Shown one piece after another: positions 54,968 through 64,000 of a stretch of DNA of 64,000 nt (its first letter is position 1; every line of letters begins with the position of its first letter). The DNA is taken from NCBI RefSeq assembly GCF_028640845.1, contig NC_080542.1, positions 131,400,580-131,464,579 on the forward strand. The letters are read 5' to 3'. A model generated the notes under the pieces. It was not told the DNA's origin. It did not search any database and saw only the letters and a list, made by a program, of their open reading frames with translations. This stretch comes from Ahaetulla prasina (lineage: Eukaryota; Chordata; Lepidosauria; Squamata; Colubridae). The position numbers were made by a program, and so were the translations under genes.

Positions 54968-56197
54968 TTGACGAATGCAAGAAGCATTGTTAACAAATTA
55001 CCTGAATTTATCCTCTTGTTAAACAGTGGTACATTTGATATCATATTTGTTTGTGAAACATGGCTGAACTCATCCCTTCCTGACTCCATTATCTCAAACA
55101 AAGAATATCAAGTCTATCGATCAGATCGGGAAAACCGAAGAGGTGGTGGAGTGGCTATCTTTTACAAAAAGACACTGAATCTAAAAAATATCCAAGTAGC
55201 ACATAAACTCTCTCTTCCTGAAACTATAGTATGCGACCTATCCCTTGACACTACTCTTCGATTCTTACTATGCTACAGAGCCCCCGACTATGACATTACC
55301 CACGCAAATATGCTAACCTCAATGCTAACATGGACTACCTCTTGCCCATACCCTCTTATCTTCCTTGGTGACTTAAATCTACCTCTCATTAACTGGACAA
55401 CCAATGAATGTTCAACTGACCCAATCCATACTACACTATACAACGCTGTTACAAACCTAGGTCTTGAACAACTTGTAACTAACAATACAAGACTCAACAA
55501 CTGCCTTGACCTCATCTTCTGCAACAACCCAAACTCAATTTATGGACTACAAATTAAAGAACCTTTTTCCAACAGTGACCACTGCACGATTGATTTTCGT
55601 CTCAATATACGTCCATACTTAAATAGCCATAACACCAGAACTCCCAACTACAACTTCAAGAAAGCCAATTACGACCTTATAAACAACGATCTTTCACTTC
55701 TGAACTGGCAAAATCTGTTTGCAACCTGCATAACCGCTGATGACCTCTATAGAATCTTCCTACTTGAAATCAATAGAGTCATTAAATTATATGTACCACG
55801 AATGACTACCATGTCCAAGAAAAACAAACTACCCATATCAATAAAAAGCTTCAATCAAAAAAATCCTCTGGAAAAGAAACAAAAAGGCTATGTTACAAAC
55901 TTCAGAAACCGTTACAGAAACATATGCAACCAAATAAAACTGAATGCACAAATTACCACACCAAGCAAGAAGAAAACCTTCTACGCACAAATTCCAATCG
56001 TGTTTTATAATTTTGTCAACAGTAAACTTAAAGATTCAAGATCCATCCCACCACTAAAAGATTCTAACAACAAAGAATGCAATGACGAAACAGTCAAAGC
56101 AAACCTCTTCAACATTTTCTTTGGCTCAGTTTTGTTAACTCCGATAACACATATCCAACATTCCACAAACGAACCAGCAATGACTATGATGATTTAA
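54968..56197 (+). pseudogene. LINE-B ORF, APE endonuclease part
   Basis: A frame of 409 residues. TNARS at 2-6 is the usual start of the APE fold, CETWL at 29-33 has the catalytic Glu30, RRGGGVAIFY follows, GDLNLP has Asp135, and NSDHC has Asp204-His205. The key residues of the DNase I-like nickase are therefore present. The frame ends at 56197 because of a frameshift; the real protein would continue into the RT. The domain makes the first-strand nick at the target. Confidence 0.9.
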
Positions 56198-57060
56198 CTC
56201 ATATAGATTTCACAGAAGACAACGTTGGTAAAGCTCTTCACAACTTAAAACCATCGCTTTCTATTGGACCTGATGGTCTATGTGCATATTTCTTAAAAAA
56301 ACTTTCCATTAATATAGCTGAACCCCTAAGTATTATCTTTGATAAAGCTTTCACTACCAGTTCTCTTCCCAAACTTTGGTCACTAGCCACAGTCATCCCC
56401 ATCTTCAAGAAAGGAGACCCCAGCTTAGTCGAAAACTACAGACCGATCTCCCTTTGCTGCGTCACCTGCAAAGTCATGGAATCTATCATCAATCAATCCA
56501 TTACCTCACACTTAGAAACTAACAACCTACTCTCCAACAAACAATTTGGTTTCAGGAAAAAGTTATCATGCAACTTACAACTTCTCCACTGTAAAAACAT
56601 ATGGACTACAAATCTTGATCAAGGCAAAACAATAGATGCAATCTACATAGACTTCTGCAAAGCTTTTGGCTCAGTAGTACACGATAAACTTCTCCTAAAA
56701 CTAAAATCCTATGGCATCTCAGGACCCCTTCACAAATGGATATCTGCTTTTCTGTCTAACAGACAACAAGTGGTCAAAATTGGCAATGCTTTATCAAATC
56801 CTGTTCCTGTCAAGAGTGGCGTTCCTCAAGGCAGCGTCCTTGGACCAACACTCTTTATTCTATACATTAATGATCTTTGTGACCATATCTCAAGTAATTG
56901 TGTTCTCTTTGCTGACGATGTCAAACTATTTAACACCACAGACAACACTTCTATCATTCAAAACGACCTTGACCATCTAACCGCTTGGTCTAAAAATTGG
57001 CAGCTCCAAATTTCAACCAGCAAATGCTCAAATGCTACATATAGGAAAAAAGAACTCTAA
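56185..57060 (+). pseudogene. LINE-B ORF, reverse transcriptase part
   Basis: In the second frame: SIGPDGLCAYFLKK, PIFKKGDPSLVENYRPISL, QFGFRKKLSC, AIYIDFCKAFGSV (motif A with the catalytic Asp, but the usual FDSV Asp replaced by Gly), [14 protein letters not shown], and the catalytic FADD at 56908-56919. It copies element RNA at the nicked target. A 1-base insertion near 57025 ends the frame at 57060. Confidence 0.9.
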
Positions 57061-57724
57061 AACTAAGTACATACTAGATGGACATTACCTTACAGACGAC
57101 CCCCATCCCGTTAAAGACCTTGGAGTTTTCATGTCAAATGATCTAAGTGCCAAAGCCCACTGCAACTACATAGCAAAAAAAGCTCTAAGAGTTGTAAACC
57201 TAATTTTGCGTAGCTTCTTTTCCAAAAACACCACACTACTAACCAGAGCATATAAAACATTTGCTAGACCAATTCTAGAATACAGCTCACCTGTTTGGAA
57301 CCCTCACCACATCTCTGACATCAATACAATTGAACGTGTCCAGAAATATTTTACAAGAAGAGTTCTCCATTCCTCTGAAAACAACAAAATACCTTATCCC
57401 ACCAGACTTGAAATCCTAGGCTTAGAAAACCTGGAACTCCGTCGCCTTCGACAAGACCTAAGTTTAACTCACAGAATCATCTATTGTAATGTCCTTCCTG
57501 TCAAAGACTACTTCAGCTTTAATTGCAATAATACAAGGGCAACCAATAGATTTAAACTTAATGTAAACCGCTTTAATCTAGATTGCAGAAAATATGACTT
57601 CTGCAACAGAATCATCAGTGCTTGGAATACTTTACCTGACTCTGTGGTCTCTTCCCATAATCCTAATAGCTTTAACCAAAAACTTTCTACTATTGACCTC
57701 ACCCCATTCCTAAGAGGACCATAA
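57032..57724 (+). pseudogene. LINE-B ORF, RT thumb and C-terminus
   Basis: 230 residues continuing from the previous piece after a frameshift: DLGVFMSNDLSAKAHCN, YKTFARPILEYSSPVWNP, KYFTRRVLHSS, DCRKYDFCNRIISAWNTLPD and the final [10 protein letters not shown]. It is typical of APE-type LINE C-termini. No RNase H or zinc knuckle is visible. Confidence 0.9.
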
Positions 57725-57846
57725 GGGGCGTGCATAAGCGCACAAACGTGCCTACCGTTCCTGTCCTATTGTTTTTCTTTTCTTCTTCCTATATATGTTT
57801 ATATGTGTATATACTATATAATCTTTTTGTATGATGTTGTGACAAA

Positions 57847-57874
57847 ATAAATAAATAAATAAATAAATAAATAA
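57847..57874. repeat. (AAAT)n tail
   Basis: Seven AAAT units at the junction between the tandem LINE-B copies. Confidence 0.9.
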
Positions 57875-58924
57875 AGGCAGCGTCCTTGGACCAACACTCT
57901 TCATACTATACATTAATGATATTTGTGACCATATCACAAGTAATTGTGTTCTCTTTGCTGACGATGTCAAACTATTTAACACCACAGACAATGCATCTAT
58001 CATCCAAAAAGACCTTGATCATCTAACCACTTGGTCTAAAACTTGGCAACTCCAAATCTCAACCAGCAAATGCTCAGTCTTACATATTGGAAAAAAGAAC
58101 CCAAACACTAAGTACATACTTGATGGACATTACCTTACAGATGACCCCCACCCCGTTAAAGACCTTGGAGTTTTCATGTCAAATGATCTAAGTGCCAAAG
58201 CCCACTGCAACTACATAGCAAAAAAGGCTCTAAGAGTTGTAAACCTAATCTTGTGTAGCTTCTTTTCCAAAAACACTACACTACTAACCAGAGCATACAA
58301 AACATTTGCTAGACCAATTCTAGAATACAGCTCGCCTGTTTGGAACCCTCACCACATCTCTGACATCAATACAATTGAACGAGTCCAGAAATATTTCACA
58401 AGAAGAGTTCTCCATTCCTCTGAAAACAACAAAATACCTTATCCCACCAGACTTGAAATCCTAGGCTTAGAAAACTTGGAACTCCGTCGCCTTTGACAAG
58501 ACCTAAGTTTAACTCATAGAATTATCTATTGTAATGTCCTTCCTGTTAAAGACTACTTCAGCTTTAACTGCAATAATACAAGAGCAACCAACAGATTTAA
58601 ACTTAATGTTAACCGCTTTAATCTAGATTGCAGAAAATATGACTTCTGTAACAGAATCATCAGTGCTTGGAATACTTTACCTGACTCTGTGGTCTCTTCC
58701 CATAATCCTAAAAGCTTTAACCAAAAACTTTCTACTATTGACCTCACCCCATTCCTAAGAGGACCATAAGGGGCGTGCATAAGCGCACAAATGTGCCTAC
58801 CGTTCCTGTCCTATTGTTTTTCTTTTCTTTTTCCTATATATATATAGATGCTTATACCTCCTAATATTTACTCATATATATGTTTATATATTATAAAATC
58901 CTTTTATATGATGTTGTGACAAAA

Positions 58925-58955
<31 letters not shown>

Positions 58956-58957
58956 AA
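57875..58957 (+). mobile_element. LINE-B, second tandem copy, 5'-truncated
   Basis: It begins exactly after the first copy's AAAT tail at 'ggcagcgtccttggaccaac' (inside the PQGSVLGP motif) and runs to its own 'aaataaataaa' tail. It is extremely similar to the first copy and lacks the +1 insertion near 57025. The CR1 resumes at 58958. Confidence 0.9.
57955..58768 (+). pseudogene. LINE-B RT C-terminal region, tandem copy
   Basis: It has FADDVKLF at the start, HIGKKNPNTKYILDGHYL in frame, then 58176-58496 open as far as RRL. A TGA at 58494-58496 stands where the first copy has CGA (RRLRQDLS). Downstream the frame resumes to TPFLRGP near 58768. Confidence 0.85.
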
Positions 58958-59483
58958 ATGTGGATGTAGTTCCATTGAGGACTATACGTAGAGTGCGGTT
59001 GGTCAGCCAGTTACGAATCCATCTGGTGGTGGTGCTGTCTAACCCACATTTTTCTACTTTATCTAGTAGTAAGTTATGGTCTACTTTATCAAATGCTTTA
59101 CTGAAGTCCAAGTAAATTATATCGACAGCATTCCTCTGGTCCATTAATTTTGTCATTTTGTCAAAGAATGCAATGAGATTAGTCTGGCATGATCTGTTTT
59201 TGACAAACCCATGTTGGCTTTTGTTTGCTTCTAGGTGTTCAATGATTCGTTGCTTATCTTTTCCAGAATCTTCCCTGGTATTGAGGTCAGGCTGATAGGT
59301 CTGTAGTTTCCTGGATCTGTTTTTTCCTTTTTTGAAGATGGGAACTACATCAGCTCTTTTCCAGTCCTCTGGCAGTTCCCCTTGCTCCAGGATCTTTGAA
59401 AGATATGGTTCAGTGGTTCTGAGATCTCATCTGCCAGTTCCTTCAGAACCTTGGGGTGTAATCCATCCAGTCCTGGTGATTTT
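58958..59483 (-). pseudogene. CR1 RT, fingers and motif A region
   Basis: The minus strand reads KLMDQRNAVDIIYLDFSKAF, DKVDHNLLLDKVEKCGL and RWIRNWLTNRTLRIVLNGTT, that is motif A with an intact catalytic Asp. It joins in reading order to 54892 after removal of LINE-B, with about 12 bp of CR1 missing at the junction. Confidence 0.9.
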
Positions 59484-59744
59484 TTTTTATTTGCATTTAT
59501 ATCCTGCCCTTCTCCGAAGACTCAGAGTGGCTTACACTATGTCAAACAATAGTCTTCATCCATTTGTATATTATATACAAAGTCAACTTATTGCCCCCAA
59601 CAATCTGGGTCCTCATTTTATCTACCTTATAAAGGATGGAAGGCTGAGTCAACCCTGGGCCTGGTGGGACTTGAACCTGCATTAATTGCAAGCAGCTGCT
59701 GTTAATAACAGACTGTCTTAGCAGCCTGAGCCACCAGAGGCCCC
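59484..59744 (-). mobile_element. tRNA-derived SINE (type 4)
   Basis: Same structure as 39538-39796: T-run, 'tgcatttatatcctgccctt', 'ttgcccccaacaatctgggt', B box at 'gggacttgaacctgc', and a 'cagcctgagccaccagagg' head. It interrupts the CR1 inside 'ggtgat|ttgaactcg'. Confidence 0.9.
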
Positions 59745-60945
59745 TATTTGAACTCGTCTAGGATAGACAGGTGTTCACTTACCATTTTTTCCCCTATTTT
59801 AACTTGTGTTCCTAATCTGTTTTTTGTGGTGCAGTTTTTGATAGGTTGGATTGTTTTTTCCTTTTGTGTAAAGACAGATACAAAAAATGAGTTAAGTAGA
59901 TCTGCTTTCTCCCTGTTGCTTGTCACCTTCTTGCCATTTTCTCCCAGCAATGGGCCAATTGTTTTCTTGACTTTTTTCTTGTTTTTAACATTTTGGAAGA
60001 CGCTTTTTTTGTTATTTTTTTACTTTTGTCGCTAGCCTTTGTTTGTTGTGAGCCTTAGCTTTCCTCACTTCATCTTTACAGGCTCAGGCTATTTGCTGAT
60101 ATTCTGCCTTAGTTATTTGCCCCTCTTTCCACTTTTTATACTTGTCCTTTTTGTCTTTCAATTTGTCAGATAGTTCTTTATGCATCCATATTGGTTTCTT
60201 TTGAGAGTTATTATTTTTCTTCTTCATTGATATTGTGCTAGACTGGGCTTTTATAATCTCACTTTTCAAAATTTCCCAAACTTCTTGAGTTGTTTTCCCC
60301 TTGAGGATTCTTATCCATGGAATCCTTCTCAAGCTCTCTCTAAGTTTACTGAAATTAGCTCTCTTAAAGTCCAAGACTCTAGTTTGACTTTGTTCTACTA
60401 CTTGTGTTTGCATAATGTTAAATTCCAGTATTGCGTGATCACTTGCCCCCAAGGTTCCTGTAGCTTCAACACCTTCTATCATTTCATCTCTGTTAGTGAG
60501 AATTAAGTCCAATATGGCTGATCCCCTTGTTCCCTTCTCTACTTTTTGGGAAATGAAGTTGTCTGCTAGGTTTGTTAGAAACCTGTTGGATCTTCCACTT
60601 GGTGTAGAGTTTGGCTCCCGGTTGATGTCAGGGTAGTTAAAATCCTCCATTACTATTGTGATATGCTTCCTACATAGCTTAGTTAGCTGACTAGCAAAAA
60701 GTTCATCTACTTCCTCTGTTTGGTTGGGTGGCCTATAGTATAGACCTATGGCAATATCATTCCCCCCCCCTTTAATATTGACCCAAATGCGTTCAAGATA
60801 ATTTTCATCATTGTTGTGCTCTATTTCTGTAGAGATGTAGTTATTTCTTATATATAGTGCAACTCCACCTCCTCTTTTATTTGGTCTATTTTTAAAAAAT
60901 AATGTATGTTCCATTTGTCGGTTTTATCCCACCAAGTTTCCATAA
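59745..60945 (-). pseudogene. CR1 ORF2, APE endonuclease and linker
   Basis: The frame 60914-60084 reads RGGGVALYIRNN, GLYYRPPNQTEEVDELF, VMEDFNYPDINRE (usual G before DFN is E, the Asp is kept), GASDHAILEFN and KRANFSKLRE. ETWWD, with the catalytic Glu, lies at 60926-60940 in another frame, separated by an indel in an A/T run near 60890. A linker with RKADLLNSFF-type sequence follows at 59744-59950. Confidence 0.9.
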
Positions 60946-61480
60946 TGGCAACAATATAATATCTGCCCTCATTTACTTGAATTTCTAATTCACCCTGTTT
61001 ATTCCTCATACTCTGTGCATTGGTGTATAGACATTTGAGTCAATTTTGATTGACCTTGTGTTTACTGTCTACATAACCTGTGTTGTGCTGAGTGCCCCTA
61101 CTTTCTTGCCACCTGTTTGACTAGTGCATATCGTATGGCACTCACTATTAAATGCTTGGTTTTGCTTGATAGCAGGGCTGATAATCTTACCCACACAGAC
61201 ATCTATGTTACATGCACTGATAACCCTATTAATTTTGGATTGCTGAGGACAGAAATTTTCTGTATCAATTAATTCTCTGTCCCCACTGTTCAGTTTAAAT
61301 GTTTATCCAGAAATTCTATGAATGTATTGCTAAGTAACTCAGTCCCTTTCTTTGATGGATGCAATCCATCTCTTTTGTACAATTTTTCATTGGACCAGTT
61401 GCAGACATCATGACTAATAAAACCAAAGCCTTCCCATTTATATCACTCCTTTAGCCTTACATTAAACTCCAATACATGCT
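60946..61480 (-). mobile_element. CR1 upstream region
   Basis: It continues the CR1 5' of the endonuclease with no clear open frame; 'ctctgtgcattggtgtatag' and 'tgtgcattggtgtatagaca' belong to it. The element is truncated where another CR1 copy begins at about 61481. Confidence 0.6.
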
Positions 61481-62063
61481 GGCTAGTCTAATCCCCTGCC
61501 CAAGCAGGAGATCTTACACCATTTCTGACAAATGGAAGTCCAATCTCTTCTTGAAAGCCTCCAGTGATGAAGCTCCCACAACTTCCGAAGGCAAGCTGTT
61601 CCATGGGTTGATTGTTCTCCTCCTTATTTCTAGGTTGAATCTCTCTTTGTTCAGTTTCCATCCATTATTCCTTGTCTGGCCTTTGGGTGCTTGGGAAAAT
61701 AGCTTGACCGCCTCGTCTCTGTGGCAGCCCCTTAAATATTGGAACACTGTTATCATGTCTGCCCTGGTCCTTCTCTTCACTAGACTAGCCATGTCCAGTT
61801 CCTGCAACCGTTCATCATATGTGTTAGTCTCCAGTCCCCTAATTAATTTGATTGCTCTCCTCTGCACTTTTTCTAGAGTCTCAACATTTTTTTTATAGTG
61901 TGGTAACCAAAACTGGATGCAGTATTCTAGGTGTGGTCTTGCTAAGGCTTTATGAAATGGTATTAGTACTTTATGTGATCATGATTGAATCCCTCTGTTA
62001 ATGCAGTTTAAGATTGCATTGCCTTTTTTGGCTGCCATTGCACTCTGTTTTTCCTTATCTTAT
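61481..62063 (-). mobile_element. Second CR1 LINE 3' end
   Basis: It starts at 'ctaatcccctgcccaagcag' and runs through the RT C-terminus. The minus frame 61867-61514 reads MQRRAIKLIRGLETNTYDER, LVKRRTRADMITVFQYLRGC and SSLEAFKKRLDFHLSEMV, which is the normal CR1 end. It belongs to a subfamily slightly different from the first CR1. Confidence 0.9.
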
Positions 62064-63114
62064 GCTATCAATTATATCAGGTAAAAGATAGTACACAATA
62101 TTAATGTCAATCCATGGGCTTACATAGCCACATAGTGATTTAATCATGGTTTGCATACTACATTTTCCTGAAATAAAAAAGTAAAACAAAACAATATGAG
62201 ATTAAGTTATCTAACTAAAATAGGTTGGGTAATTTGTAATGCTGTGAGACCTAATACCTGCTTTATCCAAACATACATCACCACATTAATCTAAACAGTG
62301 TCATATCAATCAATTGCCTGCTTGTTTTTGGCTAAGTGCCAGCCAGAATGAATGATTTATTACATTAATGCTTTCAGGTCACTTGACACTCATTAAAATG
62401 CTGAAGCCTTAATTGTTGTCACCATAAGTAAGTTCAGAAGAGAAAGATGTTTTGTTGGCTAAAATGAATGTTCTGAAAAATAAATGGCTCAGGTAATCTA
62501 TCAGCCTTATCAAATGGTGGTAGATATATGGCTGCTATTCAATTTAAGGTGGTAAATGAAGTCCAAGTAAACAAGACAATAAAATAACAATAATGAAGAT
62601 CTTATGGTACCTATCTATACTTAAGATTTCTACTTGTTTAAGCAGCAAATAAGGTGGATCCAACATGATTTATTGTTTGGGTTAATGGTGCTTTCTTTTC
62701 TCTGCCCTTTCACCTATGTCCAAGTAAGATACAGATGCAGTAAGCTGAATTTCTGGATTTTATTTAGACATGGGTGATAGGACAGGATTCCTCATTGTGT
62801 TTAATGTTAGCAGGTTAATTTAGAAGACTTAGAATATGCTATGTTAAATTGTGCAGCCTAGTTTTGTCTTCAATAGGATGAATGGGTAGAGTATAGGGTT
62901 CACTGGCGTCATAGCAAGAAAAAGAGGACTATTGCTTTCCACAGTTTTGGATTTGGATATGTTTAGAATTTAGAATGTAAAAATTATGGCAGCAGAAAAG
63001 GTCCCTTTCTCCTTATCTTTTTATCAATTTCAGCAACAGCTTTTAGAAGGCTACAAACACAAGGCATCTTGTGTTTCTAATTAGCTAAACACAAGATGCT
63101 TATCTATTTGGTTG
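62064..63114. other. Repeat-free block, candidate conserved noncoding sequence
   Basis: No repeat signature. The segment 62230-62440 has even composition and AT motifs ('catcaccacattaatc', 'gaatgatttattacattaat') that resemble developmental noncoding elements. No frame or exon. Confidence 0.25.
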
Positions 63115-63345
63115 AAAGTCAGTTTGGTGCAATGATTAAAGGCATTGGGCATTGGGCTAGAAACTGGGAGACATTGAGTTCTAGTTTTGCCTAAGGAATG
63201 AAGCCAGTTGGGTAAGTTTTGGCCAATTGCTCTCTCTCAATCCTAGAAAGAAGGCAACTGCAGACCTCTTCTGAAATATGTTGCCAAGAAAACTTCATGG
63301 ACTCATCCAGACACTTACCAAGAGCCAAGATTGATTTGAAGGCAC
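63115..63345 (+). mobile_element. tRNA-derived SINE (type 3) with BovB-like tail
   Basis: The head is 'gtttggtgcaatgattaaag' and 'gggagacattgagttctagt' (B-box position), the body 'aagaaggcaactgcagacct', the tail 'gccaagaaaacttcatgga' and 'tccagacacttaccaagagc'. It is the least interrupted copy of this type but diverged. Confidence 0.8.
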
Positions 63346-64000
63346 AAATGCCTTCACACACCACAGTAACATATATTAATTTTTCCATTTTCTTGCTGAT
63401 CACAGCTACTTAATATTTCTGTTGTTTATGACTTAATTCTCCACTGATTTACTGTAGTTTAGTTTTCTACTTGGGTTATTCGTTTAAGGAATTGTTTCTA
63501 ATCTTAGCATCAAAGTAGGTTCCAGTGATCAAGTCATGCAGTTGCTCCTTATGTGATAGTTGCATGTGTATTTGGAAGGTAGTCTTCTGAACATGCAATT
63601 AAAAACATCATTACTATTTCTTCAGCCCAGATGTCCATCTGTGCACATGTCATTAATTGCCATTACAATAAGTTTTTGGATAAGGTTGAATCCAATCCAC
63701 TGCTGAAGGGCTTCAAAGAAATTCAGCTTGATTTAGAATAAAATCTGTTTGCCTTTTGTCGGTGTTTGGAAGTTTTATTTCCAGAATAATGCCTTGCTTG
63801 CTATCATTTAGTTAGCAAATTTTCTATTTGAATATTTGGGTTGAAAATTAGCTTAACACCTCCTTGGACATGATAGCCTTGGTTCACGATTTATGAGCTA
63901 AATTTAATAAGATGATTTTTCTAATAGTGCTGGTAATGGAATCCAAAAAATGGCAAAATATATATGATGAAGCAGGACTGAAAAATCTGTGAATTGGTTC
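63346..64000. other. Unassigned interval
   Basis: No recognised repeat or exon. The segment 63600-63760 has balanced composition similar to the other noncoding blocks. Confidence 0.35.

Larger units (their letters stand above)
54893..57874 (+). mobile_element. LINE-B, nearly full length
   Basis: About 2.98 kb with APE endonuclease, RT and a 3' UTR ending in 'gacaaaataaa' plus seven AAAT units. It is inserted in the CR1 in the opposite direction. An APE-RT order with no visible RNase H fits the CR1/Jockey/Rex1 group; the exact clade is not resolvable by eye. Two frameshifts (about 56130-56185 and 57020-57032) interrupt an otherwise open frame. Confidence 0.9.
53893..61480 (-). mobile_element. 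CR1 LINE, about 3.2 kb, split by LINE-B and a SINE
   Basis: Pieces on the minus strand: 3' end 53893-54892, middle 58958-59483, 5' portion 59745-61480. The 3' end has two CTGTTATT-like units and a duplicated short terminus (53896-53938 then 53939 onward). It encodes an APE endonuclease and RT in the canonical order but is broken by insertions, stops and frameshifts. CR1 moves by target-primed reverse transcription. Confidence 0.9.

Overview
The window is vertebrate nuclear DNA, most likely from a squamate and probably from an advanced (colubroid) snake. This is an inference from the repeats: at least eleven LINE 3' ends with (ATTCT)n/(AGAAT)n microsatellite tails (the pattern described for snake CR1-L3 elements), squamate CR1 LINEs, BovB pieces, tRNA- and 5S-derived SINEs with BovB-like tails, a Penelope-like element (PLE) and several DNA-transposon MITE families. 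I found no host protein-coding exon, tRNA, rRNA or CRISPR array. Every long reading frame with recognisable homology belongs to a transposable element, so the window reads as intergenic or deep intronic sequence.

Layout. 0-9 kb: SINE and CR1-L3 fragments, a BovB 3' end, an R4-like LINE fragment, an inverted pair of an unknown repeat, and the longest CR1-L3 reverse transcriptase remnant (6.7-7.9 kb). 9-21 kb: an old degenerate repeat, simple repeats, and a Tigger-like MITE carrying a SINE with a perfect 11-bp target duplication. 21-27 kb: the first copy of a second LINE family (called LINE-B here), a 586-bp multi-hairpin hAT-type MITE, a SINE, and a BovB fragment split by a candidate solo LTR. 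27-36 kb: CR1-L3 copies, a Tigger-like MITE, SINEs, and a Tc1/mariner remnant interrupted by a CR1-L3 copy. 36.8-40.0 kb: a four-level nest in which CR1-L3 holds LINE-B, LINE-B holds palindromic PLE units with four hammerhead-ribozyme-like motifs, and a SINE sits in a further CR1-L3 segment. 40-53 kb: MITEs, CR1 fragments, another LINE-B, the second long hAT MITE, LTR candidates and a 5S-derived SINE. 53.9-62.1 kb: a CR1 on the minus strand split by two tandem LINE-B copies (one almost full length) and by a SINE, with a second CR1 upstream. 62-64 kb: mostly unique sequence.

The elements work as parasites rather than as a pathway. CR1, CR1-L3 and LINE-B are autonomous APE-type retrotransposons, all broken here; BovB machinery probably mobilised the SINEs; the MITEs depended on hAT and Tigger-like transposases encoded elsewhere. 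Several repeat-free stretches have composition and motifs that could mark conserved noncoding elements, but this cannot be tested from one sequence. I saw no clearly undescribed system. The strongest leads are the palindromic PLE array with ribozyme motifs, the hAT-type MITE set with 8-bp target duplications, and a three-copy unknown repeat.
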